Positions 47,286 to 56,236 are shown, counted from the first letter of the stretch. The stretch is DNA of 64,000 bases from Bacillota bacterium (GCA_023418915.1 JAEZYU010000038.1:310001-374000); one strand, 5' to 3'. Numbers and translations: made by a program. Notes: generated by a model not told the origin, from the letters alone.

Positions 47286-47735
47286 ATGGCAAATGACATT
47301 TTAGGCGGTTTGTTAAAGGGGTTCAGTTCATTCATGCCCCAGGACGATCCAAACACAAAGCTGTTCAATCTCAATAACCATCTGAGTGAACTCCAGCAGC
47401 AGGAACTTCAGGCTTATGCCTCAATAGGAAAAAGAGTATATGAAAGTATCTCAAATGATCCTGCATACAACGATCTTGTGCTGGAGATACAGACAGTACA
47501 AAGAAAAATAGTTCAGGTGCAGGAACAAATAAAAGCCGTACAGGATGAAAAGGATGCACAGGAACGAAAGGCACAGGCTCTAATATGTCCTGAATGTGGC
47601 TCTGCGAACCAGGAAGGTGTTAAATTCTGCAGTGAATGCGGTGCAAAGCTGGGTTCCTCCGCCTGCAGCAACTGCGGTACAGTCAACCCGCCAAACACCC
47701 GCTTCTGCGGCGAGTGCGGAAATAAGCTGATTTAA
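47286..47735 (+). CDS. coiled-coil protein with C-terminal double zinc ribbon
   Basis: A 149-residue protein. Residues 1-35 have an amphipathic Gly-rich start (ILGGLLKGFSSFMPQ), residues about 35-98 form a heptad-rich coiled coil (LVLEIQTVQRKIVQVQEQIK), and two ribbons end the chain (CPECGSANQEGVKFCSECG; CSNCGTVNPPNTRFCGECG). The C-terminal ribbons are close relatives of those in the 221-residue protein upstream (both end FCGECG-x-x-L), suggesting a shared binding partner. It lies between two hairpin elements at the end of the four-gene cluster. Strictly cytoplasmic by sequence. Confidence 0.88.
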   Translation: MANDILGGLLKGFSSFMPQDDPNTKLFNLNNHLSELQQQELQAYASIGKRVYESISNDPAYNDLVLEIQTVQRKIVQVQEQIKAVQDEKDAQERKAQALICPECGSANQEGVKFCSECGAKLGSSACSNCGTVNPPNTRFCGECGNKLI

Positions 47736-47756
47736 GGATGGTGCCAGGTGGGGTGC

Positions 47757-47830
47757 GGACAGGGGACGGTTCTGTGTCCCGGAGCTATACACTTTATGTT
47801 TAGCCCAGGACACAGAACCGTCCCCTGTCC
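47757..47830. repeat. complete 23-bp inverted-repeat hairpin element, copy B
   Basis: Arms at 47757-47779 and 47808-47830 are perfectly complementary and identical to copy A; the 28-nt loop has the same length but a different sequence. An extra half-arm (ACCGTCCCCTGTC) follows at about 47832. It sits between the last zinc-ribbon gene and the convergent trkH, where it can act as terminator for both. Confidence 0.88.
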
Positions 47831-47848
47831 TACCGTCCCCTGTCTCAG

Positions 47849-49300
47849 TTATATATTTACTTTTTTCCAGAAGGTCGGAGCAAACAGCAGCAGCACCGGC
47901 AATACCTCCAGCCTGCCTACGATCATGCAGAAGGAGAAAACAACCTTACTTAACACAGAAAAGGATGAGAAATTCCCAATCGGTCCTACGATTTCCAAGC
48001 CTGGCCCAATATTGCCCATGGTAGCTGCAACTGCTGTGAAATTCGTGATCATGTCCTTTCCTTCGAGAGATATGATAAGCACCGCCATTACAAATAGAAA
48101 TATAAACGCATAGAAAAACACCATGACACCTGAAAGTACATTTTCTTCTACAGTTTTTCCGCCGATTTTTACAGTATAAACTGATCTGGGATGGATTATC
48201 TTGTATATCTCTCTTCGCACCAGCTTCATCAGCAGTACAAAGCGTATGCACTTCATACCGCCGCCGGTCGAACCTGCACTGGCGCCGATGAACATAAGCA
48301 TTACCAGGATCGCCTTGCTGAATGAGGGCCATAGATTAAAGTCAGCTGTTGAATATCCGGTCGTTGTGATGATCGAACCGACCTGAAATGAAGAGTGTCT
48401 GAGCGACTCCCAAAATGAACCAAAGACCTTCCCTGTGAGATTCAAAGTAATAAGCGCCACCGATGCCAGAATCAAACCAAGATAGAAGCGAAATTCAGTA
48501 TCACGAAAAAACGCTTTGACATTCCCTTTGATCATTTGATAATACAGAGAGAAATTAACTCCAAATAAAATCATAAAAACTGTTATTATTACTTCAGAAA
48601 ATATGTTATTGTATGATCCTATGCTCGCATTTTTAATAGAAAATCCACCTGTTCCGGCAGTACCCAGCGCATGGATGATCGAATCATACATAGGCATTCC
48701 GGATATAAGAAGCATAATGATCTGTATCAATGTCATAGCTGTATATATAATATAAAGTATCTTGACTGTCTGCCCCATTTTGGGCACAAGTTTTCCTGGA
48801 TTCGGCCCGGGGCTTTCAGCTACCATAATATGGACTGTACTGGCTTTTACTGATGGCAGCACAGCCAGCATCAGAGCAAGCACACCCATGCCTCCGACCC
48901 AGTGCGTAAAGCTTCTCCAAAACAGAATACCCCTTGGCAGACCTTCTATTTCCGTCAATATAGATGCTCCTGTGGTAGAGAAGCCGGATATAGCTTCAAA
49001 AAATGCGTCTACAGGCGCCGGAATAGCACCACTGATCAAAAAGGGCAGTGATCCAAAAAGCGGCACAAAAAGCCATGACAGAGATACTATCGCAAACCCG
49101 TCCCTTGCGTACATCTGACTGTTCTTTGGTTTCAACAGATGAAGCAGGAAACCGACAATTATCAGTATAAGCATCGATATCAAAAATGCATACACATCGT
49201 CCTGTCCATATATGGCCGAAACCAGAAGTGAAGGTATCATCAGCGCAGCCTCGATGCAAAGAACAGTACCAAGACTGCTGAAAATCATCCTAAAGTTCAT
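47849..49300 (-). CDS. trkH: Trk-type potassium uptake, membrane subunit TrkH
   Basis: A 483-residue channel-like K+ transporter with four M1-P-M2 repeats. Pore-loop signatures are SGFSTTGASIL, LGTAGTGGFSIKN, GSIITTTGYSTADF, and VAATMGNIGPGLEIVG; the Gly residues line the K+ filter. It starts at ATG 49300 behind GGAGGAA and overlaps the stop region of trkA by 11 bp, so the two are translationally coupled. It works with TrkA as the cytosolic nucleotide-binding gate. A longer reading frame upstream has no separate site. Confidence 0.93.
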   Translation of the reverse strand: MNFRMIFSSLGTVLCIEAALMIPSLLVSAIYGQDDVYAFLISMLILIIVGFLLHLLKPKNSQMYARDGFAIVSLSWLFVPLFGSLPFLISGAIPAPVDAFFEAISGFSTTGASILTEIEGLPRGILFWRSFTHWVGGMGVLALMLAVLPSVKASTVHIMVAESPGPNPGKLVPKMGQTVKILYIIYTAMTLIQIIMLLISGMPMYDSIIHALGTAGTGGFSIKNASIGSYNNIFSEVIITVFMILFGVNFSLYYQMIKGNVKAFFRDTEFRFYLGLILASVALITLNLTGKVFGSFWESLRHSSFQVGSIITTTGYSTADFNLWPSFSKAILVMLMFIGASAGSTGGGMKCIRFVLLMKLVRREIYKIIHPRSVYTVKIGGKTVEENVLSGVMVFFYAFIFLFVMAVLIISLEGKDMITNFTAVAATMGNIGPGLEIVGPIGNFSSFSVLSKVVFSFCMIVGRLEVLPVLLLFAPTFWKKVNI

Positions 49301-50669
49301 CCGGTATTCCTCCAGGTACGATAATATCATTAAAGTCGGAAAAATGTTTTTCCTTTACTATAAGTATAACGCTGTCACCCAGTTTGATCATATCTTTACC
49401 GTGAGGGATGATTATGTCATTTTTTCTGACGATTGCAGCCACCAGTATGCCCTCCTTAAGCTTCAGATCCTTTAGTGGTATATTCAAGAATAATGTTGAC
49501 TGCCTGGCTATAAATTCGATGGCTTCCGCCTTGTCATCGATTATCCTGTACAATGTTTCGACAGGGTTGCCCATGGCATTCTTCAAGCCTCTTACAAACT
49601 TGATGATACCGTTGGCAGTTATTTGCTTTGGGCTTACAATGCTGTCGATCCCCATGGTCTTTATCAGTGATGCATAATTGATCCTGTTTATCTTTGCAAT
49701 GATCTTATGGACGCCGCACTGCTTGGCATATAGCGAAGCCAGTAGATTTTCCTCATCCCGGCCGGTAACGGCAACAAATGCGTCCATGTCACTCAGGTTC
49801 TCCGAATTGAGCACTGTTTCCTCAGATCCATCTCCATTAATGATCAATGTGTTGGGAAGTAGTTCAGACAATTCATAGCACCTGTCTCTGTCGATTTCGA
49901 TTATTTTAGCCTTCATGCCTGCTTCACCAAGATACTGCGCCAGATAATAGGCTATTCGGCCGCCTCCGATGATCATGACATTCTTTACCTTATCATTATA
50001 TAGTCCTACACGGCTGCAAAAATCATATACATTGTAAGGCCGCCCGATAATATATATCATGTCGTTTTCATCAATCTGGAACTCACCCTTCGGGATGATC
50101 ACTTCCTCACCCCGGAGTACTGCGCCTATTAATATGGAAGAGGATATCTTGCTGGATATCTCCTTGAGCTTCATTCCGATCAAAGGCATGCCTTCAACGA
50201 CCTTCACTTCCACAAGCTCCACCCTGCCCTTGGCAAAAGGCTCCACATTCACCGCAACCGGATAGCTCAATACCCTGCCAATTTCATTTGCACAGGCATG
50301 CTCAGGATTTATGACCATATCGAGTCCCAGATCTCTTTTCAGTACGGAAAGCTCACTGGCATATTCAGGATCCCTGATTCGAGCTATTGTGTGCTCCGCT
50401 CCAAGCTTCTTTGCAGTAAGGCAGCATACCATATTCATTTCGTCACTGGTCGTCGCCGCAATTAAAAGATCAGCATCCTTCACCCCAGCTTCCATCAAAA
50501 TCTTTGTACTGACTCCATTTCCCTTGATACACATTACATCCAGATATTCACTTGCTCTTTTTAGAGGCTCTGGGTCCTTATCGATAATAGTTACGTCATT
50601 GTCTTCCTTGGACAGATTTTCTGCCAGTGCATGTCCAACTTTTCCATCTCCGATAATAATGATCTTCAT
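49290..50669 (-). CDS. trkA: Trk potassium transport regulator TrkA (two RCK domains)
   Basis: A 459-residue cytoplasmic ring subunit. Two Rossmann RCK-N domains each have GxGxxG (IIIIGDGKVGHALAENL; NVMIIGGGRIAYYLAQYLG) and an acidic residue ending beta-2 (DKDPE; EIDRDRC), and each is followed by a TrkA-C domain (about 140-225 and 370-455). This full-length two-repeat form gates TrkH in response to NAD(H)/ATP; in Firmicutes RCK-C domains may bind c-di-AMP, which is not evident from this sequence. It is the first gene of the trkA-trkH unit, with a 560-bp untranslated leader region upstream. Confidence 0.94.
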   Translation of the reverse strand: MKIIIIGDGKVGHALAENLSKEDNDVTIIDKDPEPLKRASEYLDVMCIKGNGVSTKILMEAGVKDADLLIAATTSDEMNMVCCLTAKKLGAEHTIARIRDPEYASELSVLKRDLGLDMVINPEHACANEIGRVLSYPVAVNVEPFAKGRVELVEVKVVEGMPLIGMKLKEISSKISSSILIGAVLRGEEVIIPKGEFQIDENDMIYIIGRPYNVYDFCSRVGLYNDKVKNVMIIGGGRIAYYLAQYLGEAGMKAKIIEIDRDRCYELSELLPNTLIINGDGSEETVLNSENLSDMDAFVAVTGRDEENLLASLYAKQCGVHKIIAKINRINYASLIKTMGIDSIVSPKQITANGIIKFVRGLKNAMGNPVETLYRIIDDKAEAIEFIARQSTLFLNIPLKDLKLKEGILVAAIVRKNDIIIPHGKDMIKLGDSVILIVKEKHFSDFNDIIVPGGIPDEL

Positions 50670-51230
50670 CTCTAATCTCCCATTAACAGCGTCATTAACT
50701 CAGAACAGCTTCCTAACAGTTATATAGTCAGGTTTTATGATTATGTTTATATAATATGCAAATCCATCTGCAAATAAAAGGCGAGGTGCTCATAAAGCCC
50801 CCACCGAATCCCTAACCTTTTATCAAAGCCTGATGTCCTTACTTATGTTTTGCATTTTATAACATTAGTAAAAAAAGGTCAATTATATTTTTGCCGTAAC
50901 TTCTATTATTTTCCATATAGCCCAGCAAAGAATCTCTCGTTTACCGTAATTTGCACTCATTTATACCACTGCCTTCATGAATGAATTTGCGAGCAGAATA
51001 TCATCCGGTCGTATTCCTAATGAGCTATATGCTTGGTCAAATCACTCTTACTGCACATTACTTCCTCCGGCAGCCTCTTGAATGTGCAAGAAAATCATCC
51101 TGCATATCGCCATTGAAACGCAAAGAAATACCCTAAACAATAAGAACATTATATCAAATACGGTATGAATAAGCAAAATTTGAAATATAACAGCCTCCTT
51201 TCTCAGTTTCTCACAAACTTCGCCTTCAGG
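50670..51230. other. gene-free region with possible trkA leader
   Basis: No gene was recognised. On the minus strand TTGACC (about 50882) with a TATAAA-like box suggests a trkA promoter, followed by a ~180-nt leader that can form a hairpin at about 50776-50821 (AAAGG/CCTTT base with GGTG/CACC inside). The known c-di-AMP (ydaO) consensus is not matched. The part beyond 50960 shows nothing. Confidence 0.35.
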
Positions 51231-52154
51231 CTATACAAAAGCGCTCTGTCTCAATATTCTCAGGTAATGGTTGGCTTCACGCAGTACATGGTCACCGAGA
51301 AGCGGATATGCGATCGATTTGATCTTGCAGTCGATCAAGCCCACAGTACCTGCATTTTTAAAGTCTCTTATATCACCGGCTGCTTTAAAGCTTTCTTTTG
51401 TGACCGCAGGCAGCAAAGCAGTCTGATCCATTGCAGCCATAGCTTTTTTTGTAAGCTCATCGAATTCATTCCCAAAATCATTTGCAGAGCTTATTAGCTC
51501 CTCTTCAGTTGGATCAAGCAACCCCCGAATGAATTTTGAGTGTTCGGCCATGATCCTGTTCCAGAATACCTCCTGTTCGGCAAGATCATCTGCTCCCACC
51601 ACAGCTTCTCTGTTTTGCAGCCTGCTTATAGCCCTGAGATAGAATTTTGCTTCTCTGAGTATATGGTCAATCAGCAACGGATAATTAACTGTGAACAGTC
51701 TGCACGCAAGTACATTGCTCAATATCTTTGTCTTAAAATTGATCAGAGCCGTCACAAGTACAATGGCCTTCTGGTTAAGATAGAACACCCTCTGCTCCAG
51801 TACAGGCGAAGGCAATGCTCCATCGTTTCCTGCAAGCCCGGCCTCCGCCTGTGTCAACCCGAAGTTGATGGGTATCCCTGTATAGAATTGCGACACCCGC
51901 TCCGCATTTAAAGTATGCGGAGTAATAAATTCTCCGGCAGCAACCGAAGCTGTGCTCACAACCCCATTTGCCAGAGCTATGGTCTCAGCAAGCAGCATTT
52001 CAAACTGATTCTTCAAAAGATCTGCCTCACGTGCCAGATATGCGTCTTTAGCTGTGAATGCACTCTCAAGGAAAATAGAATGCTCCTTGGCTATCCTGCC
52101 GAAAAACAAATTCAGCTCAAGTGATAATCGTATATATTCCTCTCTTGATAACAT
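51231..52154 (-). CDS. DUF2935 protein (two four-helix-bundle repeats)
   Basis: A 307-residue all-helical protein with two related halves. Each half has a bundle with a conserved His-rich pattern: RIAKEHSIFLESAF and LLIDHILREAKFYLR in the first, RIMAEHSKFIRGLLDPTE and LLGDHVLREANHYLR in the second. The repeated H-x-L-R-E-A-x-x-Y motif and EH pairs suggest a diiron or other metal site as in ferritin-like proteins; this is inference, since DUF2935 has no assigned activity. ATG 52154 has GAGGAGTGG upstream; the longer frame would run into a terminator hairpin. Monocistronic. Confidence 0.9.
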   Translation of the reverse strand: MLSREEYIRLSLELNLFFGRIAKEHSIFLESAFTAKDAYLAREADLLKNQFEMLLAETIALANGVVSTASVAAGEFITPHTLNAERVSQFYTGIPINFGLTQAEAGLAGNDGALPSPVLEQRVFYLNQKAIVLVTALINFKTKILSNVLACRLFTVNYPLLIDHILREAKFYLRAISRLQNREAVVGADDLAEQEVFWNRIMAEHSKFIRGLLDPTEEELISSANDFGNEFDELTKKAMAAMDQTALLPAVTKESFKAAGDIRDFKNAGTVGLIDCKIKSIAYPLLGDHVLREANHYLRILRQSAFV

Positions 52155-52190
52155 AACGCCACTCCTCACTCCAAAAAAACATAAGAAAAA

Positions 52191-52217
52191 CCCAGCATAA
52201 TACATATTATGGCTGGG
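52191..52217 (-). terminator. intrinsic terminator, minus strand
   Basis: Stem CCCAGC(C)ATAAT / ATTATGCTGGG in minus-strand reading, followed by TTTTTC. It ends transcripts from the stalk-domain gene that stops at 52551, and lies just upstream of the DUF2935 ribosome binding site. Confidence 0.8.
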
Positions 52218-52371
52218 CTACATAAAGAGTGACGTAATTATTTCCCGCTAGTTTCACCATCTCTCAACGAAACTAACCGATTTATCCGATCTATTCTTAC
52301 CAGATCATCTTACCTTATCAATGATACCGGCCAGAGCACCCTCTCACAGGTAAGTCTGGCCGATTTAGTTT

Positions 52372-52557
52372 GTCTCGTCAATAATGACAGCGGATTCAGC
52401 TTGTCTCGTCAATAATGACAGCCGATTCTGCTTGTCTTGTCAATAATGACAGCGAATTCCGCTTGTCTCGTCTATAATGACAGCGAATTCAGCCTATCTC
52501 GTCTATAATGACAGCGAATTCCGCTTGTCTCGTCTATAATGACAGCCGATTCAGCCT
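52372..52557. repeat. 31-bp tandem repeat, six copies
   Basis: Units start every 31 bp from 52372, with the core GTCTCGTCAATAATGACAGC and a variable GGATTCAGCTT-like end; a partial seventh begins at 52558. On the minus strand the last unit contains the TGA stop (52551-52553) of the stalk-domain gene, so the array begins inside the coding region and fills the downstream spacer. The unit length is not a multiple of 3. The remaining 150 bp up to 52217 show nothing. Confidence 0.9.
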
Positions 52558-53513
52558 ATCTCGTCAAAGAAGCTGATCGGGATAAATGTCCTGCTATCTA
52601 CTATAACAGCTGCTGCAGCTAATTTCCGATTCTCACCATCATAATCAAATTCGTCCTGTCCAATCTTCAGCAAAATTCTATCTCCCAGCGCTACACTCCT
52701 GTCTGCGCTGTTCCATACAACTTCCAGGCCCAGCTCTTCAGCAACTGCCCTGACCGGTACCATCTGAACACCCGAATCACTCACAAAGGCGTCAGGAGCT
52801 TCTATACTATTTCCGTTCACGAGGACAACACTGTCTGAAACCCTGACATCAACAGACGTTTCATCTTCCGGTACCGGCTGAGCATCGTTTTCATCCTCGG
52901 CAAGCACTACTATTTTGTCAGGTGTAGTCTGCGCTGGTATGCTCTTTGTTGAAGCTCCATATACGACTACCAGAACCCTGTCGGCAAGATCACCTTCATA
53001 TGCGGTGCCATCTTCATTAACTATATTCTCGACTTCGGAAACGTTTATTAATTTCAGAGTATTATCATAGCTGACAAGCTCTTCATCGAATTTATCTGCT
53101 TTTACATTCCTGTCGCTGTTTTTGACAACAACAACATATGCCTTGTACTGCGCCGGGTAGATCATGATCATAAATGCGTTAGCATCATAGTAAGCAGAAA
53201 TATCTGATCCGACTTTGATTTCCTCATTATCAAGTATGTATGTTTCATTGTCGATTATAATATTGGCAGGCGCACCGTCAGCACTTTCAACAGACACGAA
53301 TTTTGCTCCGTCGATCGGCTTATAATCCGTAATTTCCTTCACCGTACCCCTGAATGGCTTGTAATACAATTTTTGCACTGCATCCGGTTCCATGCGTGCA
53401 GGGATATCCATATCTGCATCCGGCGTGATATCTCCTGTGGCTGCAAAAGCTGCTGCAGAAATTGCCAGGATAGCGGCGGATAAAACAACCGCAGCTATTT
53501 TCTTCGTATTCAT
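52551..53513 (-). CDS. secreted protein with copper-amine-oxidase N-terminal-like (stalk) domain
   Basis: A 320-residue exported protein: signal peptide (AAVVLSAAILAISAAAFAA), a ~200-residue beta-rich unknown region (FRGTVKEITDYKPIDGAKFV onward), and a C-terminal Cu-amine-oxidase N1-like domain (VLVNGNSIEAPDAFVSDSGV, MVPVRAVAEELGLEVVWNSA, RTFIPISFF). Such stalk domains are frequent in clostridial surface proteins and mediate wall association or folding, not amine oxidation. Start ATG 53513 follows AAAGGAG. The C-terminus is DEIG and stop, with the stop in the first unit of a 31-bp tandem array. Confidence 0.87.
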   Translation of the reverse strand: MNTKKIAAVVLSAAILAISAAAFAATGDITPDADMDIPARMEPDAVQKLYYKPFRGTVKEITDYKPIDGAKFVSVESADGAPANIIIDNETYILDNEEIKVGSDISAYYDANAFMIMIYPAQYKAYVVVVKNSDRNVKADKFDEELVSYDNTLKLINVSEVENIVNEDGTAYEGDLADRVLVVVYGASTKSIPAQTTPDKIVVLAEDENDAQPVPEDETSVDVRVSDSVVLVNGNSIEAPDAFVSDSGVQMVPVRAVAEELGLEVVWNSADRSVALGDRILLKIGQDEFDYDGENRKLAAAAVIVDSRTFIPISFFDEIG

Positions 53514-53683
53514 GATATCTTTTCTCCTTTTGACATTTTTTCTTTTACTTATTAGACGTAACAAATGCCAAAAGCGTTGCAATTTTTCACAAAAGTGAGC
53601 AATGTGGCTTAGAGGTGTTGGATATCTATCGCATTGACATAATGAAATAATAAGAAGCAGGATCAATCCTTGTTACTGTATGT

Positions 53684-55072
53684 TCATGTCTTTGCGGGCA
53701 CAAATTCCTTGGTGATCTGTTTGATCCAGTTAAACCTGTTGACCTTTACCACAGCAACAGCACATTTTAAGATCTGATCGCTCTTCAGGCACAAAAATAC
53801 AACCCATGCCGGAGCTCCGACAACAAATGCCGTAATGTACGATAAAGGAATGACCACCAGCCATACAAAAATCGAATCATTAACAAGAACAAAGTGTGTC
53901 GCTCCGCCGGCTCTGACGATTCCTGTCAGACATGACATCTGATAGGAGGTGCCTACTACTGTGACTGAAAGTACTATCATAAGAGATCTGGCCAACTGTC
54001 TTGTTGCGGGAGCCACATTGTAGAAAAAGATAACGTAGTCCTTAATTAAAAATAATAACAGGCCTGTACACGCGCCGATAATCAGAAAAACGAACTGGAG
54101 CTTTCTGGTATAGGCTCTGACTTTGTTGAAATCTCCTTCACCCACAGTATTTCCTATAATGATGGCAGAAGCACTAGCAGTGCCATATACGCCTATGCTT
54201 ACTACAGAAAATACTGTATTTGCTATGCTTACAGCGGCAATCGTCTCAGCCCCGAGCCTTCCTACAATGGCCCCCTGTACCGACAAATTAATTCCCCAGA
54301 GAATATCACCAAGGATGACAGGCATTCCGTATCTCACAAAATCCCAGAGCAAAACGCTGCTTGATCTAATCAGATCTGACAGCCGAATAAACAGTTTTTT
54401 ATCAATTCTTGCAACATAGATCACAATCACAAAGCACTCAAGTATCCTGGATATAAGCGTGGCTATTGCAGCGCCCTTAATACCGAGCGCCGGCATTCCC
54501 AGTTTGCCAAAGATCAACACCCAGTTTAAAGAAACATTCACTATGAATGTCATTATGGAAAGGTACATTCCTATGCTGACCGTACCAACACATCTCATAG
54601 CGGCAGTCAACACATTCGTGATACAAAAAAACACATATGAAAAACAAATGATACCCGCATATTTCATCGCTTCATTTATGGCGGAAGCATCGTCTGTAAA
54701 CAGTCTAAGCAGTGACTCAGGATAAAAGAACAACAGCCCCCAGAAAACCAATGCAAAAACCAATGCCAGCTTCATCGAAATGCCAACGATGCTTTTTACA
54801 CTGGCAGAATCACCTTTGCCCCAATACTGCGAAGCAAGAACAATCAGAGCGGCTCCGATGCCTGCCACAAGCATCTGAAGAAACACCTGAATCTGATTAC
54901 AGAGATAAACGCCTGAAATAGCGATCTCACCTAGCCTGCCGACCATAATATTGTCAGCAAGGCTCACAGCAAAGGATATGATGTTTTGCAGCGCTAAAGG
55001 CACTGCAAGTAAAATCAGTTTTTTATACAGCGATTTACCGTCATCATGCGAATATCTGGTAGTCATGTTCAT
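53684..55072 (-). CDS. MATE-family efflux protein
   Basis: A 462-residue twelve-helix transporter: LILLAVPLALQNIISFAVSL with ADNIMVGRLGEIAISGVYL in helices 1-2, and the second-half equivalents (FVRYGMPVILGDILWGINLS; GRLGAETIAAVSIANTVFS). It shares its fold, not high sequence identity, with the MATE at 29241-30626. Exports a drug or metabolite by cation antiport; no substrate is evident. The start (ATG 55072) has no strong ribosome binding site nearby, and MTTRYSH two codons later is an alternative. Confidence 0.9.
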   Translation of the reverse strand: MNMTTRYSHDDGKSLYKKLILLAVPLALQNIISFAVSLADNIMVGRLGEIAISGVYLCNQIQVFLQMLVAGIGAALIVLASQYWGKGDSASVKSIVGISMKLALVFALVFWGLLFFYPESLLRLFTDDASAINEAMKYAGIICFSYVFFCITNVLTAAMRCVGTVSIGMYLSIMTFIVNVSLNWVLIFGKLGMPALGIKGAAIATLISRILECFVIVIYVARIDKKLFIRLSDLIRSSSVLLWDFVRYGMPVILGDILWGINLSVQGAIVGRLGAETIAAVSIANTVFSVVSIGVYGTASASAIIIGNTVGEGDFNKVRAYTRKLQFVFLIIGACTGLLLFLIKDYVIFFYNVAPATRQLARSLMIVLSVTVVGTSYQMSCLTGIVRAGGATHFVLVNDSIFVWLVVIPLSYITAFVVGAPAWVVFLCLKSDQILKCAVAVVKVNRFNWIKQITKEFVPAKT

Positions 55073-55275
55073 ATTGTAGTCAGCCGCAACAGACAGCTAA
55101 CACTCCTTTAGGCAATATTCAGCTATTGTAACGCATCGTTCAAGAGAAAATATCGATTGCAGAAAATTTTTCTTACCTCTGTGCGTTTCAACGAGGCATA
55201 TCTTTTGCCTCGTTATCGCACAATCCTTCAGCGTATAGCATCAGCACTTCGCTAACGCTGCTGTCATTGCCTGTA

Positions 55276-55950
55276 TCAGTATCCCAGCTCTTCGCCGACT
55301 ATTATCACCTTTATACGCCCTTTTACCTTTTGGTATCCGGATACGACATAACTACAGCAAAGACGCGACGGGCTGTCGCAGCCGCATGCCATACCGGTCT
55401 CACCTGCATGCAGTGACATACATTCTCCTTTTTCACTACAGTAGGTCTTACTGGAAAGTCTTACTGCGTTAGCCGGTGCAGCTATTTTTTTAACTCTTTT
55501 TACAGCGTCATCGATATCATCGACTATTTTGTTGTAACCTGCTACGATGATGACAGATTTTGGTCCATAGCATATCGCTGCCACTCTGTTGCAATTACCG
55601 TCCACATTGTACAGCTCTCCGTTCTCGGTGATGGCATTTGAGCTGCTGATGTATGTATCAGAAAAAAAAGTCTCTCTGAACAATTTTTCTATATCGTCTC
55701 TTGACAGGCCTTCTTCATAGCGATCCAAAAAACTGTACTTACCGGAATGCAGCAGATCGATCACGCCACATTCAAAAAGCGTCATAGAACCACCGACAGA
55801 TACAGTCTCCCCGTCCTTCATCAGCTCAGTAACCTTATCTGGCACTTCAGCCTTGGTTTTAACATAAAAAGCCTGCATATTATTTTTCTCAAGATTTGCA
55901 ATTGTTTTAGCTATCCTTTTTTCATTAATTGACTTAAGATTGTTGTCCAC
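55276..55950 (-). CDS. LUD-domain protein (LutC/YkgG-like)
   Basis: A 224-residue protein of the LUD family: helical N-terminus (RIAKTIANLEKNNMQAFYV), VSVGGSMTLFECGVIDLL, EGLSRDDIEKLFRETFFSDTYISSSNAITENG, CYGPKSVIIVAGYNKIVDDI, and a C-terminal Cys-rich tail (CSEKGECMSLHAGETGMACGCDSPSRLCC). LUD proteins take part in lactate utilisation or in small-molecule stress responses; no lutA/lutB iron-sulfur partners are adjacent, so a stand-alone role is likely. Start GTG 55950 has AGGAGG 11 nt upstream. The Cys tail could bind metal. Confidence 0.88.
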   Translation of the reverse strand: MDNNLKSINEKRIAKTIANLEKNNMQAFYVKTKAEVPDKVTELMKDGETVSVGGSMTLFECGVIDLLHSGKYSFLDRYEEGLSRDDIEKLFRETFFSDTYISSSNAITENGELYNVDGNCNRVAAICYGPKSVIIVAGYNKIVDDIDDAVKRVKKIAAPANAVRLSSKTYCSEKGECMSLHAGETGMACGCDSPSRLCCSYVVSGYQKVKGRIKVIIVGEELGY

Positions 55951-55987
55951 GAAATGGTCAGCCTCCTCTTAGATTGGTTTGTCAGCA

Positions 55988-56046
55988 CATTTGCCTCCCT
56001 TAATATAGCAGCTCTACATTTGCCTCCACTTATTATAACAGCTCTA
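55988..56046. repeat. 29/30-bp direct repeat, two copies
   Basis: CATTTGCCTCC...AGCAGCTCTA at 55988-56016 and a slightly diverged copy at 56017-56046, upstream of the LUD gene. The surrounding ~560-bp interval (55951-56513) otherwise holds a terminator and another array, and no convincing gene. Confidence 0.75.
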
Positions 56047-56197
56047 CGACTGATTTTCCATTCCCAGTATTGATGCAAAGCTGCTCATAGGTGTCAGTAC
56101 ATATGATAAATGGAATGCGAATGAGATGAGTATTGCCCCTGGGTACGGAAGTAAATCTTCCCGAAACGGAGTCCATATCGCTCCTGAAACAGAACAA

Positions 56198-56236
56198 AAC
56201 GGCTTGGAACTGCACAAAGCATATTTCCAAGCCGTT
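56198..56236 (-). terminator. probable terminator, minus strand
   Basis: A perfect 12-bp stem AACGGCTTGGAA / TTCCAAGCCGTT with a 15-nt loop, followed on the minus strand by a T-rich run. It lies about 280 bp past the YfbK-like gene and fits its transcript end. Confidence 0.7.

Noticed and set aside
50776..50821. c-di-AMP (ydaO) riboswitch before trkA
   Set aside because: The conserved ydaO blocks could not be matched on the coding strand; only a generic hairpin remains.
52372..52557. Possible CRISPR array (regular 31-bp period)
   Set aside because: Units abut without unique spacers; it is a plain tandem repeat, and no cas genes are present.
56033..56230. Minus-strand 65-codon frame with protein-like composition
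   Set aside because: No ribosome binding site, overlaps a terminator stem, and no family was recognised; it could be a gene relic but is not supportable.
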